Below, one piece after another: positions 26,907 through 35,297 of a stretch of 64,000 bases of DNA (within the stretch, counting starts at the first letter, position 1; each line of letters opens with the position of its first letter). Where the stretch lies: contig JAZNGZ010000074.1 of the NCBI GenBank assembly GCA_045576735.1, positions 4,559 to 68,558 on the forward strand, given 5' to 3'. Source of the stretch: RGIG4079 sp045576735 (lineage in GTDB: Bacteria > Bacteroidota > Bacteroidia > Bacteroidales > Muribaculaceae). The translations under genes were made by a program, and so were the position numbers. A model generated the notes under the pieces. That model was not told the origin of the DNA and searched no databases. It saw only the letters and a list, made by a program, of their open reading frames with translations.

Positions 26907-27162
26907 ACACAAATAAACCATAATCAACCACTATAAATCTACTTAAATTTAAATAAAGGTGTTAATCACATGGAACACAACTCATAAACAAAAATTATAT
27001 TTTAACATTAACATTTTAATGAATAAAACATAACATGATTATATAGTTAATATTTGTGGAATTTATGATTTATCTAATTTTTATTTCTATTTTTGCATCG
27101 AGTAAATATAATATTACTTAAATGTAAATATTTTGAGAAGACAATAACTAAAGTTTTTTAAC
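26907..27162. other. AT-rich divergent intergenic region
   Basis: The stretch between mutS2 and the lipoprotein gene is almost only A and T. Apart from the two -7 boxes (26899-26906 and 27088-27095) nothing is recognised. Confidence 0.4.
27088..27095 (+). promoter_or_regulatory. Promoter -7 box of the FISUMP-like lipoprotein gene
   Basis: TATTTTTG fits TAnnTTTG, 67 bases before the ATG at 27163. Confidence 0.45.
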
Positions 27163-27807
27163 ATGAAAAAATTGTATTACATCTTTACACTAGTTACACT
27201 TGTTGCCATCGGTATTAACTTAGCATCATGTGGCGGAAACAAGTCAGAAACGCCTAAAGACACCAAAATTGAAATCACATCAGGAACTGAAATTGATTTG
27301 GGGCTGCCAAGCGGTAACATTTGGGCATCATGTAATGTTGGAGCTGATTCACCCGAAAAATATGGCGACCATTTCGCATGGGGCGAAGTTGAAAAAAAAG
27401 ATAGTTTCCCAAGAAAAGGATACAAACACTTAGGAACATTGATTGGCAACGATATTAGTGGCACCGAATACGATGTAGCAACAAAAGTGCTAGGAGATGC
27501 GTGGAAAATGCCTAACCAAAATGACTTCAAAGAGTTAGTCGATAACTGCAAATGGGAATGGATTACATATAATGGTGCTAATGGTTTCAAATTAACCGGA
27601 CCAAACGGCAATAGTATTTTTTTACCGGCAACAGGCTATTGTGACCCCTTATTATGCAATCAAGAGATAAATGGTTTTTACTGGAGTTCAACTGATGATA
27701 ATGGCTTTAACGCAATATCTCTTATTATTTCAAAAGGAAAGACTAAAATAGACAAAGAATTAAGGTATCATGGTCAAACAATCCGTGCAATAAAAGCAAC
27801 AAAATAG
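27163..27807 (+). CDS. Lipoprotein with FISUMP-like domain
   Basis: The 214-residue protein has a lipoprotein signal with lipobox LASC (C23) followed by GGNKSET. The rest fits the domain widespread in Bacteroidetes and Fibrobacter surface proteins (FISUMP, major paralogous domain): it opens with IDLGLPSGNIWASCNVGA, then YGDHFAWGEVEKK, WKMPNQNDFKELVDNCKWEW, GFKLTGPNGNSIFLPATGY and FYWSST. Its exact role is unknown; these domains are often found on surface proteins as a ligand-binding module of C-type-lectin-like shape. It is monocistronic and ends at a strong terminator. Confidence 0.85.
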   Translation: MKKLYYIFTLVTLVAIGINLASCGGNKSETPKDTKIEITSGTEIDLGLPSGNIWASCNVGADSPEKYGDHFAWGEVEKKDSFPRKGYKHLGTLIGNDISGTEYDVATKVLGDAWKMPNQNDFKELVDNCKWEWITYNGANGFKLTGPNGNSIFLPATGYCDPLLCNQEINGFYWSSTDDNGFNAISLIISKGKTKIDKELRYHGQTIRAIKATK

Positions 27808-27846
27808 ACTGAATTTTCCTCAAAAGAAACAAAAAACGATAAAAAC

Positions 27847-27892
27847 AAATAACCTCAAATGCTTTCATAACATTTGAGGTTATTTTATTTTT
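27847..27892 (+). terminator. Rho-independent terminator
   Basis: A perfect 15-bp stem (AAATAACCTCAAATG at 27847-27861 with 27871-27885) is followed by TATTTTTG. Confidence 0.85.
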
Positions 27893-27972
27893 GTAGAGAA
27901 CAAACAGACAATATTAATATACTTAAACGCAAAATAAGAAATTTGTTTTTTTGCGAAAAAATGGTAATTAGC

Positions 27973-28003
27973 TTTTATTTTATGTGGTTTTGCATTAACT
28001 TTG
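27973..28003 (+). promoter_or_regulatory. Promoter of the aminotransferase-permease pair
   Basis: TAACTTTG at 27996-28003 is an exact -7 match; the -33 region reads TTTT at 27973-27976, 19 bases upstream. The ATG lies at 28056. Confidence 0.55.
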
Positions 28004-28055
28004 CAAATTGGTAGCAAACGCTACATTTATTTTAGAATAAAAACGTTTTTATAAA

Positions 28056-29255
28056 ATGCCTAGTATATCACAACGTGGGCAGATAATGCCTGCATCACCA
28101 ATTCGCAAACTGGTGCCTCTATCAAATGCAGCAAAGGCACGAGGTGTGAAAGTGTATCATCTAAATATCGGACAACCCGACCTACCTTCCCCCCAAGAAG
28201 GTCTTGAGGCGTTGAAACATATAGAACGCACAACATTAGAATATAGCCCATCAGAAGGATTACTTTCTCTTCGACAAAAGTTAGCTACATATTACAAACG
28301 TTTTAATATCGAAGTTGACGTTGATGACATCATCGTTACCACAGGTGGTAGCGAAGCTGTGTTATTTGCATTCATGGCATGCCTTGACCCCGGTGATGAA
28401 ATTATTGTTCCCGAACCTGCATATGCCAACTATATGGCTTTCGCAATTTCGGCAGGAGCCAAGATTGTAACTGTGCCTTCAAGCATTGATGAAGGGTTTG
28501 CGCTTCCTCCTGTAGAAAAGTTTGAAGCGTTAATCACACCTCGTACTAAAGGGATATTGATTTGCAACCCCAACAACCCTACCGGCTATCTCTATACACA
28601 AAAAGAGATGAACCAAATACGCGATATTGTAAAAAAATATGACCTCTTCTTATTCTCAGATGAGGTTTATCGCGAATTTTGCTACACCGGTGCACCATAT
28701 ATTTCAGCATTCCACCTTCCCGGAATAGAAGAACAAGTTGTATTGATTGACTCTGTATCAAAGCGATATAGCGAATGTGGCATTCGTATTGGCGCAATCA
28801 TCACCAAACACAAAGAGCTAAAGAAAAACGTGATGAAATTTTGCCAAGCACGCTTGAGCCCACCTTTACTAGGTCAAATCGTGGCAGAAGCATCTATCGA
28901 CGCCAGCACCGATTATATGTTAATGACATATAACGAATATGTCGAACGTCGAAAATATTTAATTGATGGATTAAATAAGATACCAGGGTGTTACTCCCCT
29001 ATTCCTATGGGAGCGTTTTACACCGTTGTGTCACTACCAGTTGATGATGCAGATAAGTTTTGTGAATGGTGTCTACGCGAATTTGAATATGAAGGTCAAA
29101 CTGTGTTCATGGCTCCTGCATCAGGGTTTTATACCAGCGAGGGAGTTGGACGCAACGAAGTTCGTGTTGCATATGTATTAAAAAAAGAAGACCTTGCCAA
29201 AGCTCTAAAAGTACTTGCTGAGGCATTAAAAGTATATCCGGGTCGTACTATATAA
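28056..29255 (+). CDS. PLP-dependent aminotransferase (class I, aspartate-type)
   Basis: A 399-residue fold-type I enzyme that transfers amino groups between an amino acid and a keto acid. The family motifs are present: NIGQPDLPSP near the N-terminus, TGGSEAVLFAF for cofactor phosphate, the CNPNNPTGYLYT asparagine motif, DEVYREF with the PLP-ring aspartate, and SVSKRYSECGIRIG with the Schiff-base lysine near residue 235. The C-terminal RVAYVL holds the substrate-carboxylate arginine. The substrate is probably aspartate or an aromatic amino acid but cannot be assigned from sequence. It overlaps the following permease gene by one base (TAATG). Confidence 0.9.
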   Translation: MPSISQRGQIMPASPIRKLVPLSNAAKARGVKVYHLNIGQPDLPSPQEGLEALKHIERTTLEYSPSEGLLSLRQKLATYYKRFNIEVDVDDIIVTTGGSEAVLFAFMACLDPGDEIIVPEPAYANYMAFAISAGAKIVTVPSSIDEGFALPPVEKFEALITPRTKGILICNPNNPTGYLYTQKEMNQIRDIVKKYDLFLFSDEVYREFCYTGAPYISAFHLPGIEEQVVLIDSVSKRYSECGIRIGAIITKHKELKKNVMKFCQARLSPPLLGQIVAEASIDASTDYMLMTYNEYVERRKYLIDGLNKIPGCYSPIPMGAFYTVVSLPVDDADKFCEWCLREFEYEGQTVFMAPASGFYTSEGVGRNEVRVAYVLKKEDLAKALKVLAEALKVYPGRTI

Positions 29256-30514
29256 TGAATATAGCATTATTTATAGCTCGCAAGCTGCAACTCAAAGGTA
29301 GCAAACGCCACACAAGTTCATCGAGTTCTATTATTGCAGTCTCAGGTGTTGCCATCGCAATTTTTGTAATGGTGTTGACATTATGTGTTGTACACGGATT
29401 TAAGAATGAGATAAAAGACAAAGTTTGTGGATTTGATTCACAAATAACAATAAATCCGCCAATGACAGTTCGTGACAGTAGTGACCTATCAATAAAACTC
29501 AATGACACACTACGCCACATCATAAATACGTCTTTAAATGATAGCGCAAAATACACCATATCATTAACCGTTGACCAACCCGGTGTAATGAAAACAGAAG
29601 ACAATTTTGCAGGATTAATATTTAAAGGCATAGATGCAAATAGCAATCTATCCTTCATAAATAGCAATCTCATAGAAGGAGTGATACCCGATTACAGCAA
29701 CGACAGCTGCAAAAACAAAATTGTCATATCAAGTAACACAGCCTCCTCACTTGACATTAAAATAGGTGATAAAATTAACACCTATTTTTTCACCGATAAC
29801 AATATTCGGGCTCGCAAATTTGAGATTTCAGGGATTTACAATAGCAACTTTGGCGAATATGACAAGATTATAGCCTACGCATCTCTTCCAACACTTCAAC
29901 GTATTGCACGCCTCGACTCACTAAGTGGCACATCGATAACAATCAATAATCTAAACAATGATGACATAACCAATCTATCTATATCATTACATAGTGCGAT
30001 AAATGAAGCAACATATACCGGAAAGCTCGAAAAATTATATTACATCGACAACGTTCTTCATACTGGAGCTATGTATTTTAACTGGCTTGATTTGCTTGAC
30101 ACGAATGTGATTGTAATATTAGCACTTATGGGCTGTGTTGCAGGATTCACATTAATTTCATGTTTGTTCATCATAATACTGGAAAGAGTTAAAACAATTG
30201 GATTACTAAAAGCATTAGGAGCGACTAACACTCAAGTGCGACATGTATTTATACACATGGCTCAACGATTAGTGTTGAGAGGTATGCTTATAGGTAATCT
30301 ATTATCAATCTCATTTTTGTTATTACAACAAAAATATCATCTCATTCCTTTAAATCCCGAGGCATATTATCTAAATCATGTTCCGGTAGAAATAAATTGG
30401 ACACATATTATATTATTAAACGTAGCAGTAATTGCAATTGCAAGTTTAATATTGATTCTCCCATCATATCTAGTGTCACGAATAAGCCCGGCTCAAACAA
30501 TGAGATATGAATAA
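29255..30514 (+). CDS. FtsX/LolC-type ABC transporter permease
   Basis: A 419-residue membrane protein of the MacB/LolCE/FtsX family. It has a first transmembrane helix (residues ~26-48, IAVSGVAIAIFVMVLTLCVV), a periplasmic domain of about 220 residues, and three helices near the C-terminus (VIVILALMGCVAGFTLISCLF; MLIGNLLSISFLLL; IILLNVAVIAIASLILIL). The cytoplasmic loop ERVKTIGLLKALGATNTQVR is the usual contact with the ATPase. It resembles LolC/E, which extract lipoproteins from the inner membrane. No ATPase gene lies next to it, so the partner is elsewhere. It is translationally coupled to the aminotransferase gene. Confidence 0.85.
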   Translation: MNIALFIARKLQLKGSKRHTSSSSSIIAVSGVAIAIFVMVLTLCVVHGFKNEIKDKVCGFDSQITINPPMTVRDSSDLSIKLNDTLRHIINTSLNDSAKYTISLTVDQPGVMKTEDNFAGLIFKGIDANSNLSFINSNLIEGVIPDYSNDSCKNKIVISSNTASSLDIKIGDKINTYFFTDNNIRARKFEISGIYNSNFGEYDKIIAYASLPTLQRIARLDSLSGTSITINNLNNDDITNLSISLHSAINEATYTGKLEKLYYIDNVLHTGAMYFNWLDLLDTNVIVILALMGCVAGFTLISCLFIIILERVKTIGLLKALGATNTQVRHVFIHMAQRLVLRGMLIGNLLSISFLLLQQKYHLIPLNPEAYYLNHVPVEINWTHIILLNVAVIAIASLILILPSYLVSRISPAQTMRYE

Positions 30515-30611
30515 ATTAAAAAAATTGACCTTTTTGGCACATTATTTGTTGTAAAAGTAGTATAAACATTAACTTTAATTAAACGAGAATACGAGAATAG
30601 TGAAATTTGAC

Positions 30612-30619
30612 TACTTTTG
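30612..30619 (+). promoter_or_regulatory. Promoter -7 box of rsfS-ftsH
   Basis: TACTTTTG matches TAnnTTTG and lies 28 bases before the rsfS ATG at 30648. Confidence 0.55.
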
Positions 30620-30647
30620 CACTAAATAACAATAGAAATAACAAAAA

Positions 30648-31007
30648 ATGACAGAAACTGCAAATATAACACAATTAATAACCGAAGGAATACAAGAACG
30701 CAAAGGTCGAGGAATATCAATTGTCGACCTTAGCCATATTGAATCAGCGGCATCTCAACGATTTATTATATGCGAAGGCTCTTCAACTATGCAAGTTAGT
30801 GCTATAGCCGATAGTATAAGAGAGTATCTCCATGAACAAGCAGGAATTAAACCATATAACTATGATGGCTATCAAAATTCACAATGGATTGTGATTGATT
30901 ATGGAGAAACGCTTGTTCACGTATTCCTACCCGAGTATCGTCAGCTATACAACTTAGAAGAGTTATGGAATGACGCTAAAATTACTCATATCCCCGACTT
31001 AGATTAA
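30648..31007 (+). CDS. rsfS: Ribosomal silencing factor RsfS
   Basis: RsfS binds ribosomal protein L14 on the 50S subunit and blocks joining with the 30S subunit when nutrients are short. The 119-residue protein fits the family: DLSHIESAASQRFIICEGSS in the first half, then NYDGYQNSQWIVIDYGETLVHVFLPEYRQLYNLEELW, which contains the typical WVLLDYGDVVVHIF-like block and the aromatic YxLExLW end. It precedes ftsH by 32 bases, an order common in Bacteroidota, so both are likely on one mRNA. Confidence 0.95.
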   Translation: MTETANITQLITEGIQERKGRGISIVDLSHIESAASQRFIICEGSSTMQVSAIADSIREYLHEQAGIKPYNYDGYQNSQWIVIDYGETLVHVFLPEYRQLYNLEELWNDAKITHIPDLD

Positions 31008-31039
31008 ACTCTTTCTTAATTTATAATAACATATAAAAT

Positions 31040-33121
31040 ATGGCAAATTCACCATTAACAAATAAACCCAAACGACCAATATTTAAATTCAACCTCTTTT
31101 GGATGTACACTTTAATACTGTTATTCTTAGGAGGCATGTATTTTCTTAATAATGAAGGGAATACAATGGATAAAGAGGTCGGACTTAATGAATTTAAGAA
31201 ATATATCACCGACAATAGCGGCATCATTAAAGTTACTATCAAAAAAGATGAGGAGGTTGTTGAAGGGGTGCTAAATGACACTCTAGCTACAAAAGTATTT
31301 GGAGAACAATATAACAAAAATAAGTCAAATAATGCAATAGCCAAAATACACACAAATTGTAGCGAAATAGCATTTCTTAATTTTTTAGAAGAATGTGAAA
31401 AGAATGAGAAAATTAAAATACCACCTTATAGCGTTGAATTAGAAAGCGGTTTTAGCAAAATTCTTTGGTCAATAGGTCCAATTATCTTATTAGTTGCATT
31501 TTGGATTTTCATGATGCGTCGCATGAATGGAGGTGGTGCCGGTGGTGCTGGAGGTATTTTCAATGTAGGAAAATCTAAAGCCCAAATATTCGACAAGGAT
31601 AGTTCGGTTAAAGTAAACTTTAACGATGTAGCAGGATTGGCCGAAGCAAAAACCGAAATAGAAGAAATAGTTGAGTTCCTTAAAAATCCTAAACGTTACA
31701 CCCAACTTGGAGGTAAAATACCCAAAGGAGCACTACTCGTTGGCCCTCCAGGAACAGGTAAAACACTTTTAGCCAAAGCTGTCGCAGGAGAAGCGAATGT
31801 TCCATTCTTCTATATGTCTGGTTCTGATTTTACTGAAATGTTTGTTGGTGTAGGAGCTTCGCGTGTGCGCGACCTATTCCGTCAAGCTAAAGAGAAAGCT
31901 CCATGTATAGTATTTATCGATGAGATTGATACAGTTGGGCGCGCCCGTGGCAAAAGTCCAAGCATGAGTTCTAATGATGAACGAGAAAACACTCTCAACC
32001 AATTACTTACAGAAATGGACGGATTTGGCACCAATAGCGGGGTTATTATCCTTGCTGCTACAAACCGTGCCGACATTCTTGATAAAGCATTATTACGAGC
32101 GGGGCGCTTTGACCGCCAAATATATGTAGAACTACCCGACTTAAATGACCGTGTAGCAATATTCAAAGTACACCTTCGCAACATCAAAATTGACTCTAGT
32201 GTTGATGTTGATTTGCTTGCTCGTCAAACACCCGGGTTCTCTGGAGCTGACATCGCAAACGTATGTAACGAAGCAGCTCTTATTGCAGCCCGACAAAACA
32301 AATCGGCAGTGGATCGACAAGACTTCATCGATGCAGTTGATCGTATCATTGGTGGGTTGGAAAAACGCTCTAAAATCACCACCGATGAAGAGAAAAAGGC
32401 TATTGCTATACATGAAGCAGGACATGCCACAGTATCATGGCATCTACAATACGCCAACCCATTGATTAAGGTTACAATTGTGCCTCGTGGAAAAGCATTA
32501 GGTGCGGCATGGTACCTACCCGAAGAACGACAAATAACTCCATCTCAAGCTATTCTCGATGATATTTGTTCACTTCTTGCCGGTAGAGCTGCCGAAGAAT
32601 TATTTCTTGGCCATATTTCAACCGGTGCAGCCAACGACCTTGAACGAGTTACAAAACAAGCATATGCAATGGTCGTTTATTATGGCATGAGCGACAAACT
32701 CCCCAACATCAGTTATTACGATTCATCAGGACAAGAATATGGACTAAATAAGCCTTTCAGTGATGACCGTGCAAGGATTATTGACGAGGAAGTGTCACGA
32801 ATTATCGACGAACAATACAATCGCGCAAAAAAAATGCTCCAAGAATATGCTAAGGGGCATAAAGAACTAGCCGACATATTAATTAGTCGTGAGGTGATTT
32901 TTACTGAAGATGTTGAAAAGATTTTTGGCAAACGCCAATGGACATCACGCACCGATGAGATACTTGCTGCAAAAGAAGCGGAAGTTAATGACATCTCTGA
33001 AACAGAGGAAAAATGTGATAATAGCACCGAATCCAACCTTAATAATGAACAAACTAATGAGGCAGATAATTCCCCAAAGAATGACTATCCAGCCAATATG
33101 CCACCATTGCCTAAGCAATAA
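31040..33121 (+). CDS. ftsH: ATP-dependent zinc metalloprotease FtsH
   Basis: FtsH degrades misfolded or short-lived membrane and cytosolic proteins. The 693-residue protein has two N-terminal membrane helices (about residues 10-33 and 138-158) around a periplasmic domain, then a GG-rich linker. The AAA module has Walker A GPPGTGKT (about 235), Walker B VFIDEIDTVGRARG and the second region of homology TNRADILDKALLRAGRFDRQ. The peptidase has the zinc motif HEAGHA (His near 457 and 461) and the third ligand Asp near 532 (TGAANDLERVT). A Pro/Asn/Glu-rich disordered tail of ~55 residues ends the protein. It is followed by a terminator. Confidence 0.96.
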   Translation: MANSPLTNKPKRPIFKFNLFWMYTLILLFLGGMYFLNNEGNTMDKEVGLNEFKKYITDNSGIIKVTIKKDEEVVEGVLNDTLATKVFGEQYNKNKSNNAIAKIHTNCSEIAFLNFLEECEKNEKIKIPPYSVELESGFSKILWSIGPIILLVAFWIFMMRRMNGGGAGGAGGIFNVGKSKAQIFDKDSSVKVNFNDVAGLAEAKTEIEEIVEFLKNPKRYTQLGGKIPKGALLVGPPGTGKTLLAKAVAGEANVPFFYMSGSDFTEMFVGVGASRVRDLFRQAKEKAPCIVFIDEIDTVGRARGKSPSMSSNDERENTLNQLLTEMDGFGTNSGVIILAATNRADILDKALLRAGRFDRQIYVELPDLNDRVAIFKVHLRNIKIDSSVDVDLLARQTPGFSGADIANVCNEAALIAARQNKSAVDRQDFIDAVDRIIGGLEKRSKITTDEEKKAIAIHEAGHATVSWHLQYANPLIKVTIVPRGKALGAAWYLPEERQITPSQAILDDICSLLAGRAAEELFLGHISTGAANDLERVTKQAYAMVVYYGMSDKLPNISYYDSSGQEYGLNKPFSDDRARIIDEEVSRIIDEQYNRAKKMLQEYAKGHKELADILISREVIFTEDVEKIFGKRQWTSRTDEILAAKEAEVNDISETEEKCDNSTESNLNNEQTNEADNSPKNDYPANMPPLPKQ

Positions 33122-33142
33122 ATAATTATGCAAAAAATACTG

Positions 33143-33184
33143 AAAAGCTGTGCTATTTTACCAAAAGCATAGCTTTTCTATTTG
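33143..33184 (+). terminator. Terminator of rsfS-ftsH
   Basis: AAAAGCTGTGCT at 33143-33154 pairs with AGCATAGCTTTT at 33166-33177 (one G-T pair), followed by a T-rich tail. Confidence 0.8.
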
Positions 33185-33211
33185 ATTGGTTTAAGTAAAT
33201 TATTACCTTTG
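33181..33211 (+). promoter_or_regulatory. Consensus Bacteroidota promoter
   Basis: TTTG (33181-33184), 19-base spacer and TACCTTTG (33204-33211): a full match to the -33/-7 consensus, the best in the window. The ATG at 33232 is 21 bases downstream. Confidence 0.75.
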
Positions 33212-33231
33212 CACCGTTTTTTTAATTTAAC

Positions 33232-34512
33232 ATGCTTTTTAAGAGATTTATACTTACGATTCTACTCTTTTCAGTTTTCTCCCAAATGAATATATTTTCA
33301 ACTGAGAGAGTTGATTCAATTCGCTCTAATCACGAAGTGATACAAGGGGCATTCTATGTAAAACCTGCACCACTCCCATTTGAAGAAGAGAAATCGCCAA
33401 CTGAATTTCCCGACTCTCTCGGCTTTCTAAGTAAAGCTCCTGATTGGGCAAAAAAATACATCAATTCATTGATGAAAGGAAATGTAGATCGCACTCACGA
33501 GAAGAAATTCGATGTCGGGTTTGGCGTTGTCCCCTCTTATACTCGCGAAGCCGGTTTTGGAATAGGTGGAGCTATGACAGGGCTCTATCGTGTTAATCGC
33601 AATGATTCAACAATGCAACCTTCTGACTTCTTTGCTTCGCTAAACGCCTCATACAACGGATTCTTCGTGTTAACAATGAAAGGGAATCATTTATTTCCCG
33701 ACCATAGGTCAAGGTTGACTTATAAAGCCGAATTGTATCGTAAACGTCTTGATTTTTGGGGCATCACAGCAGAAGAGACTGCGAGAAATCCTAAATCACA
33801 ATATGACCGTCGACAAATCGACTTTCAAGCAGAATATATATATAAGGTTAATCGCAACTTTTATGCAGGTTTTCAGGCACGAACAGATTATACCGATGCT
33901 ATCAACGTAAGAAATCCGGAATATTTACTTGGCGATAGAAATCAATACTTTGTTACAGGCTTAGGGCTATCATTTGAATATGATACACGCGACAATCTTG
34001 TCACCCCTACAAGAGGGATACATTTAGCCTATAAACCCATGATTTATCCTCAATTTGCAGGTAATGCGCACACTACTTTTCACAGCCATAACTTTATCGC
34101 TAACGGATATTTTAAGATGTGGAAAGGATCGGTATTAGCAATAGACTGGTACGCAAAAATTAATAGTGATAATACCCCATGGACTATGCGCGAGATGATT
34201 GCTTCTGATGGAATTCGTATGCGAGGATATTATATGGGGTCAACAATCGACAATAACCAAATCACCTCTCAAATTGAATATCGTCAACGAGTATGGAAGC
34301 GATTAGGCTTTGTTGTATGGGGTGGCGGAGCAACATTATTTTCATTCTCCGACATTGAAAACATTCGCGACTCTTATAACAAACCCGAATGGCTTTATAA
34401 TTATGGAGTAGGCTTGCGTTTCGAATTTAAACACAACGTTAATATCCGTATTGATTACGGATTTGGCAAACACACATCGGGACTTCTATTTGCAATCGGA
34501 GAAGCGTTCTAA
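33232..34512 (+). CDS. BamA/TamA-superfamily outer-membrane barrel protein
   Basis: A 426-residue protein with a signal peptide (to about residue 24) but no POTRA domains visible before the barrel, so it is shorter than BamA. After a ~90-residue N-terminal part, the barrel begins with FDVGFGVVPSYTREAGFGIGGAMTG, and contains GLGLSFEYDTRDNLVTPTRGIHLAY and the loop-6-like motif IRMRGYYMG, which corresponds to the VRGF/Y motif of the Omp85 family. The last strand IRIDYGFG...LLFAIGEAF ends in Phe. These short Omp85 proteins are common in Bacteroidota; their client is not known. It is monocistronic. Confidence 0.85.
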   Translation: MLFKRFILTILLFSVFSQMNIFSTERVDSIRSNHEVIQGAFYVKPAPLPFEEEKSPTEFPDSLGFLSKAPDWAKKYINSLMKGNVDRTHEKKFDVGFGVVPSYTREAGFGIGGAMTGLYRVNRNDSTMQPSDFFASLNASYNGFFVLTMKGNHLFPDHRSRLTYKAELYRKRLDFWGITAEETARNPKSQYDRRQIDFQAEYIYKVNRNFYAGFQARTDYTDAINVRNPEYLLGDRNQYFVTGLGLSFEYDTRDNLVTPTRGIHLAYKPMIYPQFAGNAHTTFHSHNFIANGYFKMWKGSVLAIDWYAKINSDNTPWTMREMIASDGIRMRGYYMGSTIDNNQITSQIEYRQRVWKRLGFVVWGGGATLFSFSDIENIRDSYNKPEWLYNYGVGLRFEFKHNVNIRIDYGFGKHTSGLLFAIGEAF

Positions 34513-34519
34513 ACATAAA

Positions 34520-34560
34520 AAACTCGTGAACCAATATAATTCACGAGTTTCATTATTTTA
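34520..34560. terminator. Bidirectional terminator
   Basis: AAACTCGTGAA (34520-34530) pairs with TTCACGAGTTT (34540-34550) between the convergent barrel gene and bcp, with A- and T-rich flanks on both sides. Confidence 0.8.
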
Positions 34561-34564
34561 TAAA

Positions 34565-35023
34565 TTATTTTATCTCATTCAGAATTTGATTGGCAGCATC
34601 TTTAGTGTTAACCTTTTTAATAATATGAGTAATTACTCCATTTTCATCCGCAACAAATGTTGTTCGCATAGTTCCCATATATACTCTGCCACACATTTTC
34701 TTTTCTTGCCACACTCCAAATGCTTGATTTAAACTTAAATCAGTATCTGCAATTAACGTAAAAGGCAATGAATATTTATCGGCAAATTTGCGATGAGAAG
34801 CAACACTATCTTTACTTACTCCTATTACTTCAAAGCCGGCTTTTTGCAATTCTACATACCCCCTACTAAAGCTACATGCTTCGGCAGTACAACCGGGAGT
34901 GTTATCTTTGGGATAGAAATATAATACTACTTTTTTACCTACTAATTGAGATGCCGTTATTTGATTACCGTCAGCATCAACCCCAAGAATTTCGGGCAAT
35001 TTATCACCTATTTTCAATGCCAT
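34565..35023 (-). CDS. bcp: Thioredoxin-dependent peroxiredoxin, BCP/PrxQ type
   Basis: A 152-residue thiol peroxidase that reduces hydrogen peroxide and organic peroxides using thioredoxin. The peroxidatic cysteine is C45 and the resolving cysteine C50, in the motif PKDNTPGCTAEAC, the 1-Cys-plus-4 arrangement typical of BCP/PrxQ. The rest, including GFEVIGVSKDSVASHRKFADKYSLPF and FVADENGVITHII, fits the family along its full length. It has its own promoter and is one of two oxidative-stress enzymes in the window, with the desulfoferrodoxin. Confidence 0.95.
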   Translation of the reverse strand: MALKIGDKLPEILGVDADGNQITASQLVGKKVVLYFYPKDNTPGCTAEACSFSRGYVELQKAGFEVIGVSKDSVASHRKFADKYSLPFTLIADTDLSLNQAFGVWQEKKMCGRVYMGTMRTTFVADENGVITHIIKKVNTKDAANQILNEIK

Positions 35024-35044
35024 AATATTTAATTTTAGTTTTTA

Positions 35045-35052
35045 CAAAAATA
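35045..35052 (-). promoter_or_regulatory. Promoter -7 box of bcp
   Basis: TATTTTTG on the minus strand, 21 bases before the start codon. Confidence 0.45.
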
Positions 35053-35161
35053 AGAATTCTCATTATTTATTTAATTATCGATTTCGTTAAAATAAATAAA
35101 CAATCAATTACTTAATTCATCTACAAAATTATAGGAATAATCCACAATCACGCCCCAAATC

Positions 35162-35192
35162 TTGCATATTTGAATATTTTTTGCAAACTTTG
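35162..35192 (+). promoter_or_regulatory. Possible promoter of the secreted repeat protein gene
   Basis: TTG at 35162-35164 and AAACTTTG at 35185-35192, about 20 bases apart. The -7 box differs in its first base; the leader would be about 100 bases. Confidence 0.3.
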
Positions 35193-35297
35193 CACACGAT
35201 TTTACACATAGTACAAATATGTTAGCTATTTATAACCAAAATTTAGCCAACCTATACATTTGAAATAATTTTAATTAATATTAATAAATTTCATCTT

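Noticed and set aside
27177..27611. 144-codon minus-strand frame inside the FISUMP-like lipoprotein gene
   Set aside because: Shadow; the lipoprotein signal and domain motifs are on the plus strand.
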